Below, piece after piece: positions 1 through 6,773 of a stretch of 30,855 nt of DNA. This stretch comes from a virus: positions 1-30,855 of IMG/VR virus record IMGVR_UViG_3300034101_002081; one strand, 5' to 3'. Both the position numbers and the translations under genes were made by a program. Position 1 is the first letter of the stretch, and each line of letters begins with the position of its first letter. Under the pieces are notes generated by a model. It had not been told where the DNA came from and did no database searches. It saw only the letters and a program-made list of their open reading frames with translations.

Positions 1-209
1 GCCTGTGGCGTGTGCGTGCTTCTCGGGAAAGTGTGGGAAAATGAAGCCGGGGCTGGTTAGGCTTGCAGCGCTGCGCAGGTGCTACGCCCAGCCCAGCCGT
101 CTACTTGCAGCCCCTCGCGCCGCTGGAACTGCCGCACCGCCTCTGTCGTCTTGGGGCCGTACGCGCCGTCAGCTCCGCCAGGCACGTCTATGCCCTTCGC
201 CATAAGTGC
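1..209. repeat. Terminal direct repeat, left copy
   Basis: These 209 bases recur at 30647-30855. The only difference is A at 128 against G at 30774. This is the usual appearance of a circular or circularly permuted phage genome assembled as a linear contig, giving a unit of about 30,646 bp. A true short terminal redundancy is possible but less likely, because the repeat cuts into the middle of the endolysin gene. Confidence 0.9.
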
Positions 210-815
210 GCGCTGTATCGCTTCAACGTGTGGGCCAATGTCGCCAGGCCGTGCTGTTTGCAGCTGCACCGGCGCCGGGGCCGGTGTCGTGCTTGATCCA
301 GTTACCGCAGCCGGTACGTTGTCGCCGGGGAAGTACCGCAGGTGCCACGCCTCGAAGTTTGGGTTGGACTGGTCTGCCACTTCCCACGAAAAGCCGAAGC
401 GCACCGCGTTCTGTACCAGCCAGGGCAGCCGGTTGCCGCTGCCAATGTCGGCAACGTCGATAGCCAAGCCCCAGCCGTGGTTGCTCGTGCCTGGTGTCGC
501 GCTTGGTGCTTTACCTGGGCGCAGGTAGTACGTGCGGCTGTTCCACTTGCGGGTGACGCGTGCACCGTTTGGTGTCGCTTGGTACCGCTCTTGGAATAGC
601 TGCACCTGCTGCTCGTAGCTGCGCATGGCACCAACGTGCCGCAGTTCTACACCCTCGAGTGCTGCTGCTTCGCGCATGGCGTTCCAGGCACGTGCAGCCA
701 GGTGGTGCAGCTGTCCGCTGGGTTTGATGGGTGCCAGAAGCTTCTGGGGCAGTTTGCCGTTGCTAATGCCGCGCAAGTCTGCGGGAAGCTTTACAGGGTG
801 AACCGGGTAGCGCAT
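57..815 (-). CDS. Endolysin: M15-type D,D/L,D-peptidase with peptidoglycan-binding domain
   Basis: This 252-residue protein should cut peptide cross-links of the host cell wall at the end of infection. The N-terminal two thirds match the VanY/M15 metallopeptidase family: an SNHGWGLAID motif (H113, D120) and EAWH (H158) supply the zinc ligands. A proline- and threonine-rich linker near residues 170-188 leads to a C-terminal peptidoglycan-binding type 1 repeat (about 190-250) with the typical VRQFQ and VDGWAG segments. No signal peptide is seen, so export probably needs a holin. The ATG at 815 is chosen because it sits six bases after an AGCACTGGT copy of the recurrent start motif; there is no clear SD. 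It lies 14 bases after the methyltransferase stop and is the last gene before the repeat-rich non-coding region. Family call is firm; the exact bond cleaved is not determined. Confidence 0.9.
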   Translation of the reverse strand: MRYPVHPVKLPADLRGISNGKLPQKLLAPIKPSGQLHHLAARAWNAMREAAALEGVELRHVGAMRSYEQQVQLFQERYQATPNGARVTRKWNSRTYYLRPGKAPSATPGTSNHGWGLAIDVADIGSGNRLPWLVQNAVRFGFSWEVADQSNPNFEAWHLRYFPGDNVPAAVTGSSTTPAPAPVQLQTARPGDIGPHVEAIQRALMAKGIDVPGGADGAYGPKTTEAVRQFQRREGLQVDGWAGRSTCAALQA

Positions 816-821
816 GCTTGC

Positions 822-830
822 ACCAGTGCT
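822..830 (-). promoter_or_regulatory. Start-associated motif before the endolysin
   Basis: On the minus strand the bases read AGCACTGGT and are followed by exactly six bases (GCAAGC) and the endolysin ATG. It is one of eight copies with identical spacing. It overlaps the last bases of the methyltransferase stop region. Confidence 0.75.
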
Positions 831-1867
831 TACAGCAGGGCCTGCTGTGCGCTCTCTGCTCCCTTTACGCGCCGGTCAAAGTGCGCCAGGTACTTCTCTG
901 CCGCTTCACAACCTACCCAGCGCACGCCTTCCATGATAGCAGCCACCGCTGTTGTGCCGCTGCCCACGAACGGGTCCAACACCGTCTCACCTGGGCGCAC
1001 GCTGGTGGCAATGATGTGCCGCAGCAGGGGCACCGGCTTCTGGCAGGGGTGTCGTCCCTCCCATTCACGATCACCGGCGAAGCGCCACACGGTGCCGCTG
1101 GGCCGCTCTGCTCGATCTGGTCCAAGGTCAAAGTACCGGCGCCGCGCCTCCCACTGTACGCGCAGCCGGTCATACTCTGCACGTACGTCTGCGTACGTAC
1201 GTGGCAACGCCGTGCCAAACAACTTCACCAGGCTGTTGTAGTTGTCTTCACTTGGAAGCACCCACTGGCTTGCGCTGAACCAGTGGCCTGCCATACCTGC
1301 AAAGCCCAGCGCTTTGTTGACCTGGGCTGTTGTGTAACCTGCTGCGTCTCTTGCTTGCACCAGGTACGTGCGCAGCGGTTCGTACACTTCCGCAGCTGCG
1401 TCGTGGTCTTTGTTCTTATACTGCCTGGACGTGTCGCAGCCTGGCGTGCTGTCGTGCACCGGTTCTGCAAAGATGAGCCGTTCTGTCTCGCCGCTGTGAA
1501 ACGTGCGCAGCGCTTCGCGGCTGCTACGCTTGTGGAAGCCGTCAGGCTTCTGCCATACTACTTCGTTGAGCACGTGGAAGCGCTTGCCTATCTCCACCTG
1601 GACGTACGCCGACAGCTGTGGTGAAGCGAACACGTACAAGCTACCGGTGGGTTTCAGCAGCCGGTGGCATTCTGCCAGGACTTCGCCCAGCCAGGTGATA
1701 AACGTAGCGCGGTCCTCCCACTGACGGTCCCAGGCTTCACCGGCCACGCGAAAGTACGGGGGGTCAGTTACCACCGCGTCAAAGCTACCGGTGGGAAGCT
1801 CTGCCAAACGTTGCAAACAGTCGCCCACCAGCAGCGTACCGGTTTCGTAGCTCCTGGTGTCGCCCAT
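830..1867 (-). CDS. DNA methyltransferase (N6-adenine or N4-cytosine), beta-class order
   Basis: This 345-residue protein should transfer a methyl group from S-adenosylmethionine to an exocyclic amine of adenine or cytosine in DNA. The catalytic TDPPY motif is near the N-terminus (D35-Y38). The cofactor motif DPFVGSGTT and the preceding HPCQKP segment are near the C-terminus, which is the beta-class arrangement. The middle (about 150-260) holds a helical insert that probably contributes to target recognition. No restriction enzyme is adjacent, so it is an orphan methyltransferase, likely protecting the phage DNA from host nucleases or marking it. The open frame runs upstream to 2473, but methyltransferase similarity begins at the ATG at 1867, which sits six bases after a GGGACTGGT copy of the start motif. 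It is divergent to the plus-strand gene at 1935. Confidence 0.88.
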   Translation of the reverse strand: MGDTRSYETGTLLVGDCLQRLAELPTGSFDAVVTDPPYFRVAGEAWDRQWEDRATFITWLGEVLAECHRLLKPTGSLYVFASPQLSAYVQVEIGKRFHVLNEVVWQKPDGFHKRSSREALRTFHSGETERLIFAEPVHDSTPGCDTSRQYKNKDHDAAAEVYEPLRTYLVQARDAAGYTTAQVNKALGFAGMAGHWFSASQWVLPSEDNYNSLVKLFGTALPRTYADVRAEYDRLRVQWEARRRYFDLGPDRAERPSGTVWRFAGDREWEGRHPCQKPVPLLRHIIATSVRPGETVLDPFVGSGTTAVAAIMEGVRWVGCEAAEKYLAHFDRRVKGAESAQQALL

Positions 1868-1934
1868 AGCAGAACCAGTCCCCGGCGCTGTGTACGCGAA
1901 TGCACGCCACGGGCAACTGCGCACCGTCGATGTT
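1868..1934. promoter_or_regulatory. Divergent intergenic region
   Basis: These 67 bases separate the minus-strand methyltransferase from the plus-strand HTH gene and are the only divergent gap in the window. Promoters for both directions are expected here. I see no convincing -35/-10 pair; the one recognisable element is the GGGACTGGT copy at 1874-1882. Confidence 0.4.
1874..1882 (-). promoter_or_regulatory. Start-associated motif before the methyltransferase
   Basis: The minus strand reads GGGACTGGT, then six bases (TCTGCT), then the ATG at 1867. It differs from the consensus at one position (C to G). No SD is present. Confidence 0.7.
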
Positions 1935-2186
1935 ATGGAAGAAGAAGTAAAGGAAGCCAAGCGCCGCATGATGGCGGCACGCCAGGCTGCTGACGAAGCC
2001 GCAGCTTTGTACCGGGCGACAGTACGCGAAGCGGTAAACGGGTGGCAAGCCGGTGGGCTGTCGATACGCAAGTGCGCCGAACGCCTGGGCGTCAGTGAGG
2101 GGGCGTTGCGCGATCTACTCCGCGCCCCAGGTACAGCACGACGTACTGCACGCCGGTCCACGCGCAGGGGCACAGCGTCCAAATGA
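1935..2186 (+). CDS. Small helix-turn-helix DNA-binding protein
   Basis: This 83-residue protein opens a three-gene plus-strand island. Residues 1-30 form a charged, alanine-rich helix. Residues 42-62 (SIRKCAERLGVSEGALRDLL) fit a helix-turn-helix. The tail, about 64-83, is rich in arginine and could contact DNA backbone. Its position beside the recombinase, on the opposite strand, would suit a lysogeny or excision regulator, but that is inference from context. The ATG at 1935 is chosen because coding-like sequence starts there; a GTG at 1857 would run into the methyltransferase. No SD is evident. Its TGA stop is followed directly, in the same frame, by the GTG of the HNH gene, so the two might once have been one protein. 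Specific function unknown. Confidence 0.6.
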   Translation: MEEEVKEAKRRMMAARQAADEAAALYRATVREAVNGWQAGGLSIRKCAERLGVSEGALRDLLRAPGTARRTARRSTRRGTASK

Positions 2187-2513
2187 GTGCGGGAAAAGAT
2201 AAACGAACAACGACGGCAAGCGCGGCAACAGCGTCGCCTGCACGTCATGCAGCAGCTGACGGGACGAACCGCCCCAAGGTGCGCGTGCTGTCCAGAGGAG
2301 CGCTTCTGGGCCTTGACAATAGACCACGTGCACGGGGGCGGCAACGTTGAGCGCCGTGAAACCGGTAGCCGCTCCACGTTTGAAAACGTGTGGCAACAGT
2401 ACAAAGCCACCGGTGTGTGGCCGCGTGATAAGTACCAAGTTCTATGCGCAACGTGCAACCACGGGCGTCGCATGAACGGGGGCGTTTGTCCGCACAGTTA
2501 TGAACATGAGTAA
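2187..2513 (+). CDS. HNH-family endonuclease-like protein
   Basis: This 108-residue protein carries an HNH/zinc-finger signature. A cysteine pair is at C34-C35 (with C32), the metal-binding IDHVHGGG is at 45-52, and a second cysteine pair CATCN is at 87-91, followed by C101 and H103. The N-terminal 25 residues are highly basic. The family nicks or cuts DNA; free-standing phage members are often homing-type nucleases. It is the second HNH gene here; the other sits beside the terminase and has a different arrangement. The GTG at 2187 is the first codon after the in-frame TGA of the upstream HTH gene and gives a natural-looking start (residues REKINEQRR); no good SD precedes it. The stop overlaps the start of the following membrane protein. 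Biological role not determined. Confidence 0.72.
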   Translation: MREKINEQRRQARQQRRLHVMQQLTGRTAPRCACCPEERFWALTIDHVHGGGNVERRETGSRSTFENVWQQYKATGVWPRDKYQVLCATCNHGRRMNGGVCPHSYEHE

Positions 2514-2715
2514 CCAACAGAAAGCCGCCCTCAAGTCCTACGCCAAGGTGTTCGCTGCTGTCGTGCTTGGTCAGTTGCTTGCTGACGGTGCCGACGTGTT
2601 CGCCGTGTCGTGGTCTGACCTTCGTACCTGGATCGCCGCTGGCGTTGCCGCTGTCGTGCCGCTGGTCGTCACCGCGCTTGATCCAACCGACTCACGCTGG
2701 GGCCGGGGCGCCTAA
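2506..2715 (+). CDS. Small two-segment membrane protein, holin candidate
   Basis: About 69 residues. Two hydrophobic stretches are visible: AKVFAAVVLGQLLADGADVF near the start and WIAAGVAAVVPLVVTAL, followed by a short polar tail. Size and two-segment layout suit a class II holin, which would make membrane holes so that the signal-less endolysin reaches the wall. Similar small membrane proteins are common near lysis genes of actinobacterial phages. The start could be ATG 2500 or 2506. I choose 2506 because it overlaps the HNH stop (ATGAGTAA) and because CGCACAGTT lies six bases upstream, a weak (6 of 9) match to the recurrent start motif. Its TAA overlaps the stop of the convergent 56-residue gene. 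Holin function is inferred only from topology and context. Confidence 0.62.
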   Translation: MSNQQKAALKSYAKVFAAVVLGQLLADGADVFAVSWSDLRTWIAAGVAAVVPLVVTALDPTDSRWGRGA

Positions 2716-2882
2716 CTTTCGTCGTCTACGACGTCAATGCGCAGCGCTCGCTGCTCTTTCTCGAAGTCATACAACGCGTCGATAGCGTCGCCGTCTGTTG
2801 CGTACTGTTCTACAAGGGCAGCGAAGCCTGGGAAGCGGACGGTGGTACCGGCTGGAATGAACTGGGTGCGGGGCGTTTTCAT
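2712..2882 (-). CDS. Hypothetical protein, 56 residues
   Basis: Reading from the ATG at 2882 gives MKTPRTQFIPAG..., ending ...IDVVDDES before a TAG at 2714-2712. The second half is acidic with regular E/K/R spacing, suggesting a helix (FAALVEQYATDGDAIDALYD). I do not recognise a family. It lies 40 bases after the recombinase stop on the same strand, and its stop overlaps that of the convergent membrane-protein gene. The sequence around its start is 16/22 identical to that around the recombinase start, suggesting shared control. A role such as a recombination directionality factor is possible but has no direct sequence support. Confidence 0.6.
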   Translation of the reverse strand: MKTPRTQFIPAGTTVRFPGFAALVEQYATDGDAIDALYDFEKEQRALRIDVVDDES

Positions 2883-2901
2883 ACCCTGCTACCGTACACG
2901 C
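2880..2901 (-). promoter_or_regulatory. Start-proximal block shared with the recombinase gene
   Basis: Minus strand reads GCGTGTACGGTAGCAGGGT followed by ATG. It matches the recombinase start (5803-5824) at 16 of 22 positions, including GTAC and AGGG. AGGG is only one base from ATG, too close for an ordinary SD. Confidence 0.4.
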
Positions 2902-2922
2902 TGGTGGCACGTAATGCAAGGG

Positions 2923-5805
2923 TTACTGCGCTTCTCTTGTCCCAGCTGCACGCTGGCCCTTGGCCACCGTTTTGCCGTACCCTCGCGGACCTACCCAGTT
3001 GCGCAGATAGTCAGCCGGGAACTTCACCGCAGGCAGCGCCGGGGCGTGTGCGCACTTCGTGCACAGCATGCCGCCTGGCACTTCTGGAACGCGCAGCACG
3101 TGCGTAAGCGTCTGCGTCTCGCAGAACGGGCAGGTGCGCAGCCACACGCGGCGCCCTTCTTTGCCACGTGCATGCCACACTTCGCTGCGGCGCAGGACCG
3201 GGTCATGTTGCACGCAGTGGTCTGGTTTGTCGCTGCCTTTGCCTACCACCAGTTCAATACCCAAGCCGCGCACCGCACCGCCTTCTGCTAGATCGGGTGC
3301 AATGGTTTCCAGCAACGTCTGCCAGTCCATGCCTTTGCGCCCAGCGGTGCGTACTGCCTGCACAGCGCTGCGTGCCATGGTCGCGTCGTCTGCACACCAG
3401 GACAAGCCCCACTTGCTTTCTACGTCCACGTACGTCTTTACAATGTGGGCCGCGTACTCCTTGGTGACGCCGGTTGGCGCCTGGAACTTCGTGCCGTTCG
3501 CGTCTGCGTCAATGGCTGCCCACAATACGCGGCGCACGTCTGCCACCGGGCAGTCCACAATGGCGGTGCGCAACTGCTTGGCGGGGAACAAGCCGGTGGC
3601 TTGCAGTTCTTCCGCAATGCGGCGCCGCGCAATGCCTTCCGTAACGTTGGCGTCAGCTGCAACTTCTTGCAAGCTCTTGCCGTCGCGCATGAAGCCGGTT
3701 AGCAAAACGTCCCGGCGAAGTTCACCGGCTACACGTACGCGGTTCTGTGCGCGGAACGTGATAGGTCCCAACTCAATGGGGCCTTCGTCAGTGGTGCCAA
3801 GCAGAACGTACACGCTACCGTCTACGTACAAGCCGTCAGTGCTCACAGCGAAGCGCAAGCCGCGCAGCATGATACGAAGCGCAACGTTTAGCTTGGCCGG
3901 TGCCTGGTACTCACACTCACGCAGCAGCGCCATGGCTGCGGCAAGATCGTCCAACACCGCCGCCGCTTCTTTCGTTAGCGGTGTGCTGGTCTGCACAGCG
4001 CCGTGTGCGTCCGCCACTTCTTTCTCTGCTGTGCGCAGGTCATGGTCTGCCGCTTGCTTCACGCCCAGGGCAGCCAGGTAACCAGCGCGGTTGGCGTCGT
4101 TGTCGTCAGCGTCCAGCAGCTGCTGCGCTGCTTCAAAGCGGAAGCCTGCTTGCCGTACCGCCTTCTCTGCTACTGCCAGTTTCTCCTTGGCGCGCTGTAC
4201 CGCTTCCTGGGCCGCTGCGGTGCCGTCTACGCCTGGGCGGGCGTTGGGGCGGCGCACCTGGGTGCCGTGTTTGTCGATAGCTTCCACGATCGCTGTTGCC
4301 ATGTTGCGGTGTAGTTCTGCGGGGTCAATGGTGGCCACCGTTTCGCTGTTCTTGTAGTTCCAGCCAGCACGACGTCCGTGCCGCACAGCAGCCGCCAACG
4401 TGCGCCGGGCAAGTTTGTAGTTGATACCGTAGCGCGCGGTGAGCTGCCAGGCGTAGGTTTCGTCTTCCCACTCTGACAGGCCAGCCAGGGGGCGCCGGTC
4501 CGTGTTGCTTGCCTGGCGTCCCTGTGGCGTGCGGTTGCGCACCATGGCACGCGGGTCGCGCTTCTGGCGGCATTTCGCCATGGTCTTCTTGTCTACCCAA
4601 ACGCCGCCGGGCAAGATCGCGTTACCGTCTTCGTCCAGTTCGTCATGATGGAACGACAGCTCACGGGTTACGAAGGTCTGCCCACCTATGCGCTTGTAGC
4701 TGTCGGTGTCGTCCATGCGCAACTGGTCATGTTCTACCGCCACGCGGCTGGTGTAGGTGTACGTGCCGGTTTCGAAAAGGTCCAACTGCGCCCACAGGCT
4801 GCGCACCGCATTCTCTGGGTGTTCCATGTCCATAATCGTGGCTTTGGGGTTGCCCAGGCGTTGGCGCAACGTGGGGCTGCCCCAGCCATGGACTTCTGCC
4901 AACTTCTTCGCAATGTCCAGGTCACTCATGTTGGTGGCGCCCCAGGTAAGCAGGTCGCGCACGACGGGTACCATGGCCTTGTCAGGCACCGGGGTGCGGT
5001 CCACTCTACGCGCCCCTGGTGCAGTCTTGCGGAACGTGTAGCCCATACCAGGCAGCGCTTCCCAGCTCTTGGGGTAATGCCCACGTGCCAGGGTGCCAAG
5101 CACACCGCGCGTCAAACGTTCCACGGTGTAGTCGCGGTCATTCACGCTTTCATCGATCCAGCGCACCATTTCCTTCTCTGCTTCCGCCGGTGCTTTGGTG
5201 AAGTCAATGGGGCGGCGCGAATACGGGAACACTGCGGTGCCAACGTCGCGCAGCGCGTGCATAAGTTCCTGCCCATGCGGGCGGCTGCGCATAAGTCGGG
5301 TAACTGGCCCCGTGTACAAGTTGCGGACACGGTGCGCTTTGATGATGTTTGTAAGGTGCTTCGTAAAGTCGTTGGTGTCGTCCAGGTTCGTCTTCGTTGC
5401 ACTGAACAACGACAGCAAGAACGCGGTACCTTCCACCACCAGCAAGTACCCAACGACGCTGCGCCCAGCACCACCGTACAACGTCATGGCGTTGTATTGC
5501 GCGCGCAGTTCCTCGCCTGCTGTTGTACGTGCCAACAACTTCGCGCCGTGGCCCAGCACAATGTCCACGCCGGGAATGGTGCCACGGTACGGCTGCAAGC
5601 CCAACTGCATAAGTTCGTCCATTTCTGCGTGTGCGCCTTTATCGCTTTCGCGGAACGTGAACAGGTACTCATACAAGTCACCGCTGGTGCCCACCTGGGC
5701 GTCCAGCAGCTGCTGGCGTGCCATGGCTTCGCGCTGTGAGGTTGTGATACGACCACGCTTGGGGGTGGTTCGCTTGCTGGTCTGGGGGGTGGTGGTGTCT
5801 TTCAT
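2923..5805 (-). CDS. Very large divergent serine-recombinase-like protein, probable integrase
   Basis: This 960-residue protein probably catalyses site-specific integration and excision. Residues 1-45 are basic and polar. TFRESDKG (50-57) fits the R-x-S active-site pattern, with S54 the candidate nucleophile. LYTGPVTRLMRSRPHGQELM (163-182) fits the conserved arginine motif, with R170 and R173. Residues 205-360 resemble the recombinase domain: an E/R-rich helix, PGMGYTFRK, a valine-proline segment and a repeated L/I pattern. Residues about 540-640 are coiled-coil-like. A second cysteine-pair finger (CPFC at 892-895, CTKC at 915-918) is at the C-terminus. Large serine integrases are usually 450-700 residues, so this one is long and the finger is unusually distal. 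It lies near the dyad at 5849-5880, a candidate attP. The N-terminal match is weak; it could instead be an inactive or repurposed relative. Confidence 0.62.
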   Translation of the reverse strand: MKDTTTPQTSKRTTPKRGRITTSQREAMARQQLLDAQVGTSGDLYEYLFTFRESDKGAHAEMDELMQLGLQPYRGTIPGVDIVLGHGAKLLARTTAGEELRAQYNAMTLYGGAGRSVVGYLLVVEGTAFLLSLFSATKTNLDDTNDFTKHLTNIIKAHRVRNLYTGPVTRLMRSRPHGQELMHALRDVGTAVFPYSRRPIDFTKAPAEAEKEMVRWIDESVNDRDYTVERLTRGVLGTLARGHYPKSWEALPGMGYTFRKTAPGARRVDRTPVPDKAMVPVVRDLLTWGATNMSDLDIAKKLAEVHGWGSPTLRQRLGNPKATIMDMEHPENAVRSLWAQLDLFETGTYTYTSRVAVEHDQLRMDDTDSYKRIGGQTFVTRELSFHHDELDEDGNAILPGGVWVDKKTMAKCRQKRDPRAMVRNRTPQGRQASNTDRRPLAGLSEWEDETYAWQLTARYGINYKLARRTLAAAVRHGRRAGWNYKNSETVATIDPAELHRNMATAIVEAIDKHGTQVRRPNARPGVDGTAAAQEAVQRAKEKLAVAEKAVRQAGFRFEAAQQLLDADDNDANRAGYLAALGVKQAADHDLRTAEKEVADAHGAVQTSTPLTKEAAAVLDDLAAAMALLRECEYQAPAKLNVALRIMLRGLRFAVSTDGLYVDGSVYVLLGTTDEGPIELGPITFRAQNRVRVAGELRRDVLLTGFMRDGKSLQEVAADANVTEGIARRRIAEELQATGLFPAKQLRTAIVDCPVADVRRVLWAAIDADANGTKFQAPTGVTKEYAAHIVKTYVDVESKWGLSWCADDATMARSAVQAVRTAGRKGMDWQTLLETIAPDLAEGGAVRGLGIELVVGKGSDKPDHCVQHDPVLRRSEVWHARGKEGRRVWLRTCPFCETQTLTHVLRVPEVPGGMLCTKCAHAPALPAVKFPADYLRNWVGPRGYGKTVAKGQRAAGTREAQ

Positions 5806-5824
5806 GCCCTACCACAGTACGTGC
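5803..5824 (-). promoter_or_regulatory. Start-proximal block of the recombinase gene
   Basis: Minus strand reads GCACGTACTGTGGTAGGGC followed by ATG at 5805. It is similar to the sequence before the 56-residue gene (2880-2901). It also resembles a stretched copy of the ACTGGT motif (ACTGTGGT), though spacing differs. Confidence 0.4.
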
Positions 5825-5828
5825 AGAA

Positions 5829-5840
5829 TGCCGCGCGGCA
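5829..5840. repeat. 12-bp perfect palindrome upstream of the recombinase
   Basis: TGCCGCGCGGCA is self-complementary and lies 24 bases before the recombinase start, a reasonable place for an operator. It could also be part of a larger attachment-site structure. Confidence 0.45.
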
Positions 5841-5848
5841 ATAGTCGT

Positions 5849-5880
5849 AAGTCCCAGACGGGGCATTTGGTCTCAAACTT
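5849..5880. other. Dyad, candidate phage attachment site (attP) or operator
   Basis: AAGTCCCAGAC (5849-5859) and GTCTCAAACTT (5870-5880) form an inverted repeat of the form AAGTnnnAGAC / GTCTnnnACTT around a 10-base spacer. Serine-integrase attP sites are about 50 bp imperfect dyads near the integrase gene. A second short inverted repeat follows (GTGAAG 5890-5895, CTTCAC 5909-5914). The attP reading rests on position and symmetry only. Confidence 0.38.
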
Positions 5881-5936
5881 ACTGCGCGTGTGAAGTGCGT
5901 GCGGTTTCCTTCACAAAGCCCTGTAAATACGCGGTT

Positions 5937-6146
5937 TCAGTTCCGGGGCTTTTTGCTCGGAATGTCAGCCACGAATACGGTGCCCTGTTCCCGGTCCAAG
6001 ATCGCCCAGAAGCCAGCCTGCTGCAAAGTGATGAGTGCGCTAACGGGGTCGTAGCTGTTTACTGCCACCATGTCGCGGGTTAGTTGCTTTATCGCCGGTG
6101 CCGGGCCAATGGCACGCCGCACGTTTGCCAGCAGTTCGCTCTTCAT
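5937..6146 (-). CDS. Hypothetical protein, 69 residues
   Basis: The protein starts MKSELLANVRRAIGPAPAIK and ends with a basic KKPRN tail. It has a helical first half and a possible beta strand segment near 46-60 (FWAILDREQGTVFVAD). No family is recognised. The ATG at 6146 follows AGGGGCGAGAA, a plausible SD, and overlaps the end of the zinc-ribbon gene by four bases (ATGA), so the two are probably translated together. It is the last gene of the replication and regulation block before the recombinase. Confidence 0.62.
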   Translation of the reverse strand: MKSELLANVRRAIGPAPAIKQLTRDMVAVNSYDPVSALITLQQAGFWAILDREQGTVFVADIPSKKPRN

Positions 6147-6661
6147 TTCTCGCCCCTGGTGAAACGAATGGGGCGCCCCGGTGTCTTGCCTTCTGCTACT
6201 CTCTCCTTGCGCAGGTTTGCGTTTCGTTCGCGTCGCTTTGCTTCCTTGCTCTTGCCGCTGCGGTCCCTGGTGAGTGGCGGCAAACCAGCAGCTGCACGTT
6301 CAGCAGCACGCCGCTCTCTTGCTGCTGCGTTCACCGCGTCGCGCTTCTCTTTGTCAGCGTAGTACCTGAGTGTGTGTACCGTGTCCGCTATCTCTGTGCC
6401 TTCACACACGCGGCAAAGGTCTGCCATGCCGTCGTCTGTTAGGTTAGTGGGCCGCCAGTGGGCCGCCGTGCTCGCCTTGTGCTGTTTGCAGCACGGGCAC
6501 GTCCTGGTGCCGTCTTGGTTGTTGATTGGCTGTTCCACCACGATGTTGATACCGGCCAGGGCATAGTACGCCGCCAAGCGCTCCACGTTGATACCTTCCA
6601 GCTCTGCCACTTCCCTGTCTACCCAAATGTTGGGCGTTGTTCTTGCGTTGTTTGATCCCAT
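6143..6661 (-). CDS. Zinc-ribbon protein with long charged helix
   Basis: About 172 residues from the ATG at 6661. A four-cysteine zinc ribbon is made by CPCCKQHK and, about 30 residues on, LCRVCEG. After it comes a long helix rich in R, A, E and K, ending in a basic tail. The N-terminal part (IWVDREVAELEGINVERL) looks like a small helical domain. Similar ribbons precede nuclease domains in some phage proteins, but no HNH or endonuclease VII residues are visible, so I do not assign an activity; nucleic-acid binding is likely. The start is uncertain: the frame continues to a GTG at 6706, and neither start has an SD. Its stop overlaps the following 69-residue gene. Confidence 0.6.
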   Translation of the reverse strand: MGSNNARTTPNIWVDREVAELEGINVERLAAYYALAGINIVVEQPINNQDGTRTCPCCKQHKASTAAHWRPTNLTDDGMADLCRVCEGTEIADTVHTLRYYADKEKRDAVNAAARERRAAERAAAGLPPLTRDRSGKSKEAKRRERNANLRKERVAEGKTPGRPIRFTRGEK

Positions 6662-6773
6662 GCCAGTGGACGGTGCACCGGGGCGCAGCCAGGACACACG
6701 CCCCACCAGGGGCGCCAGGAGCCTCTCTACGGGCCGCTGCGGGCCGCCTGGGGTGTTGGGTGCCCTGGGGCCT
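6662..6773. other. GC-rich gap with several short inverted repeats
   Basis: These 112 bases lie between the second sigma-like gene and the chosen start of the zinc-ribbon gene. They contain GGGGCG/CGCCCC (6680-6685, 6699-6704) and CCCC/GGGG arms around 6701-6712. No T-run follows, so a classical terminator is not supported. Part may be coding if the GTG at 6706 is used. Confidence 0.35.

Noticed and set aside
1270-1290. CCACTGGT-like match within the methyltransferase gene
   Set aside because: No ATG follows at six bases; internal coding sequence.
1868-2473. 202-residue upstream extension of the methyltransferase frame
   Set aside because: It overlaps the plus-strand island, is Arg/Ser/Cys-rich and has no methyltransferase similarity; the start motif marks the ATG at 1867.
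3059-4081. 340-codon open frame on the plus strand
   Set aside because: Antisense to the recombinase gene, with a Ser/Arg/Thr-rich composition and no motif.
4645-5739. 364-codon open frame on the plus strand
   Set aside because: It lies inside the recombinase gene on the other strand, is rich in His/Cys/Arg and has no domain.
5915-5954. Possible plus-strand terminator (AAAGCCC ... GGGCTTT plus T-run)
   Set aside because: The loop is 24 bases long, the T-run is short and partly coding, and no plus-strand gene ends there.
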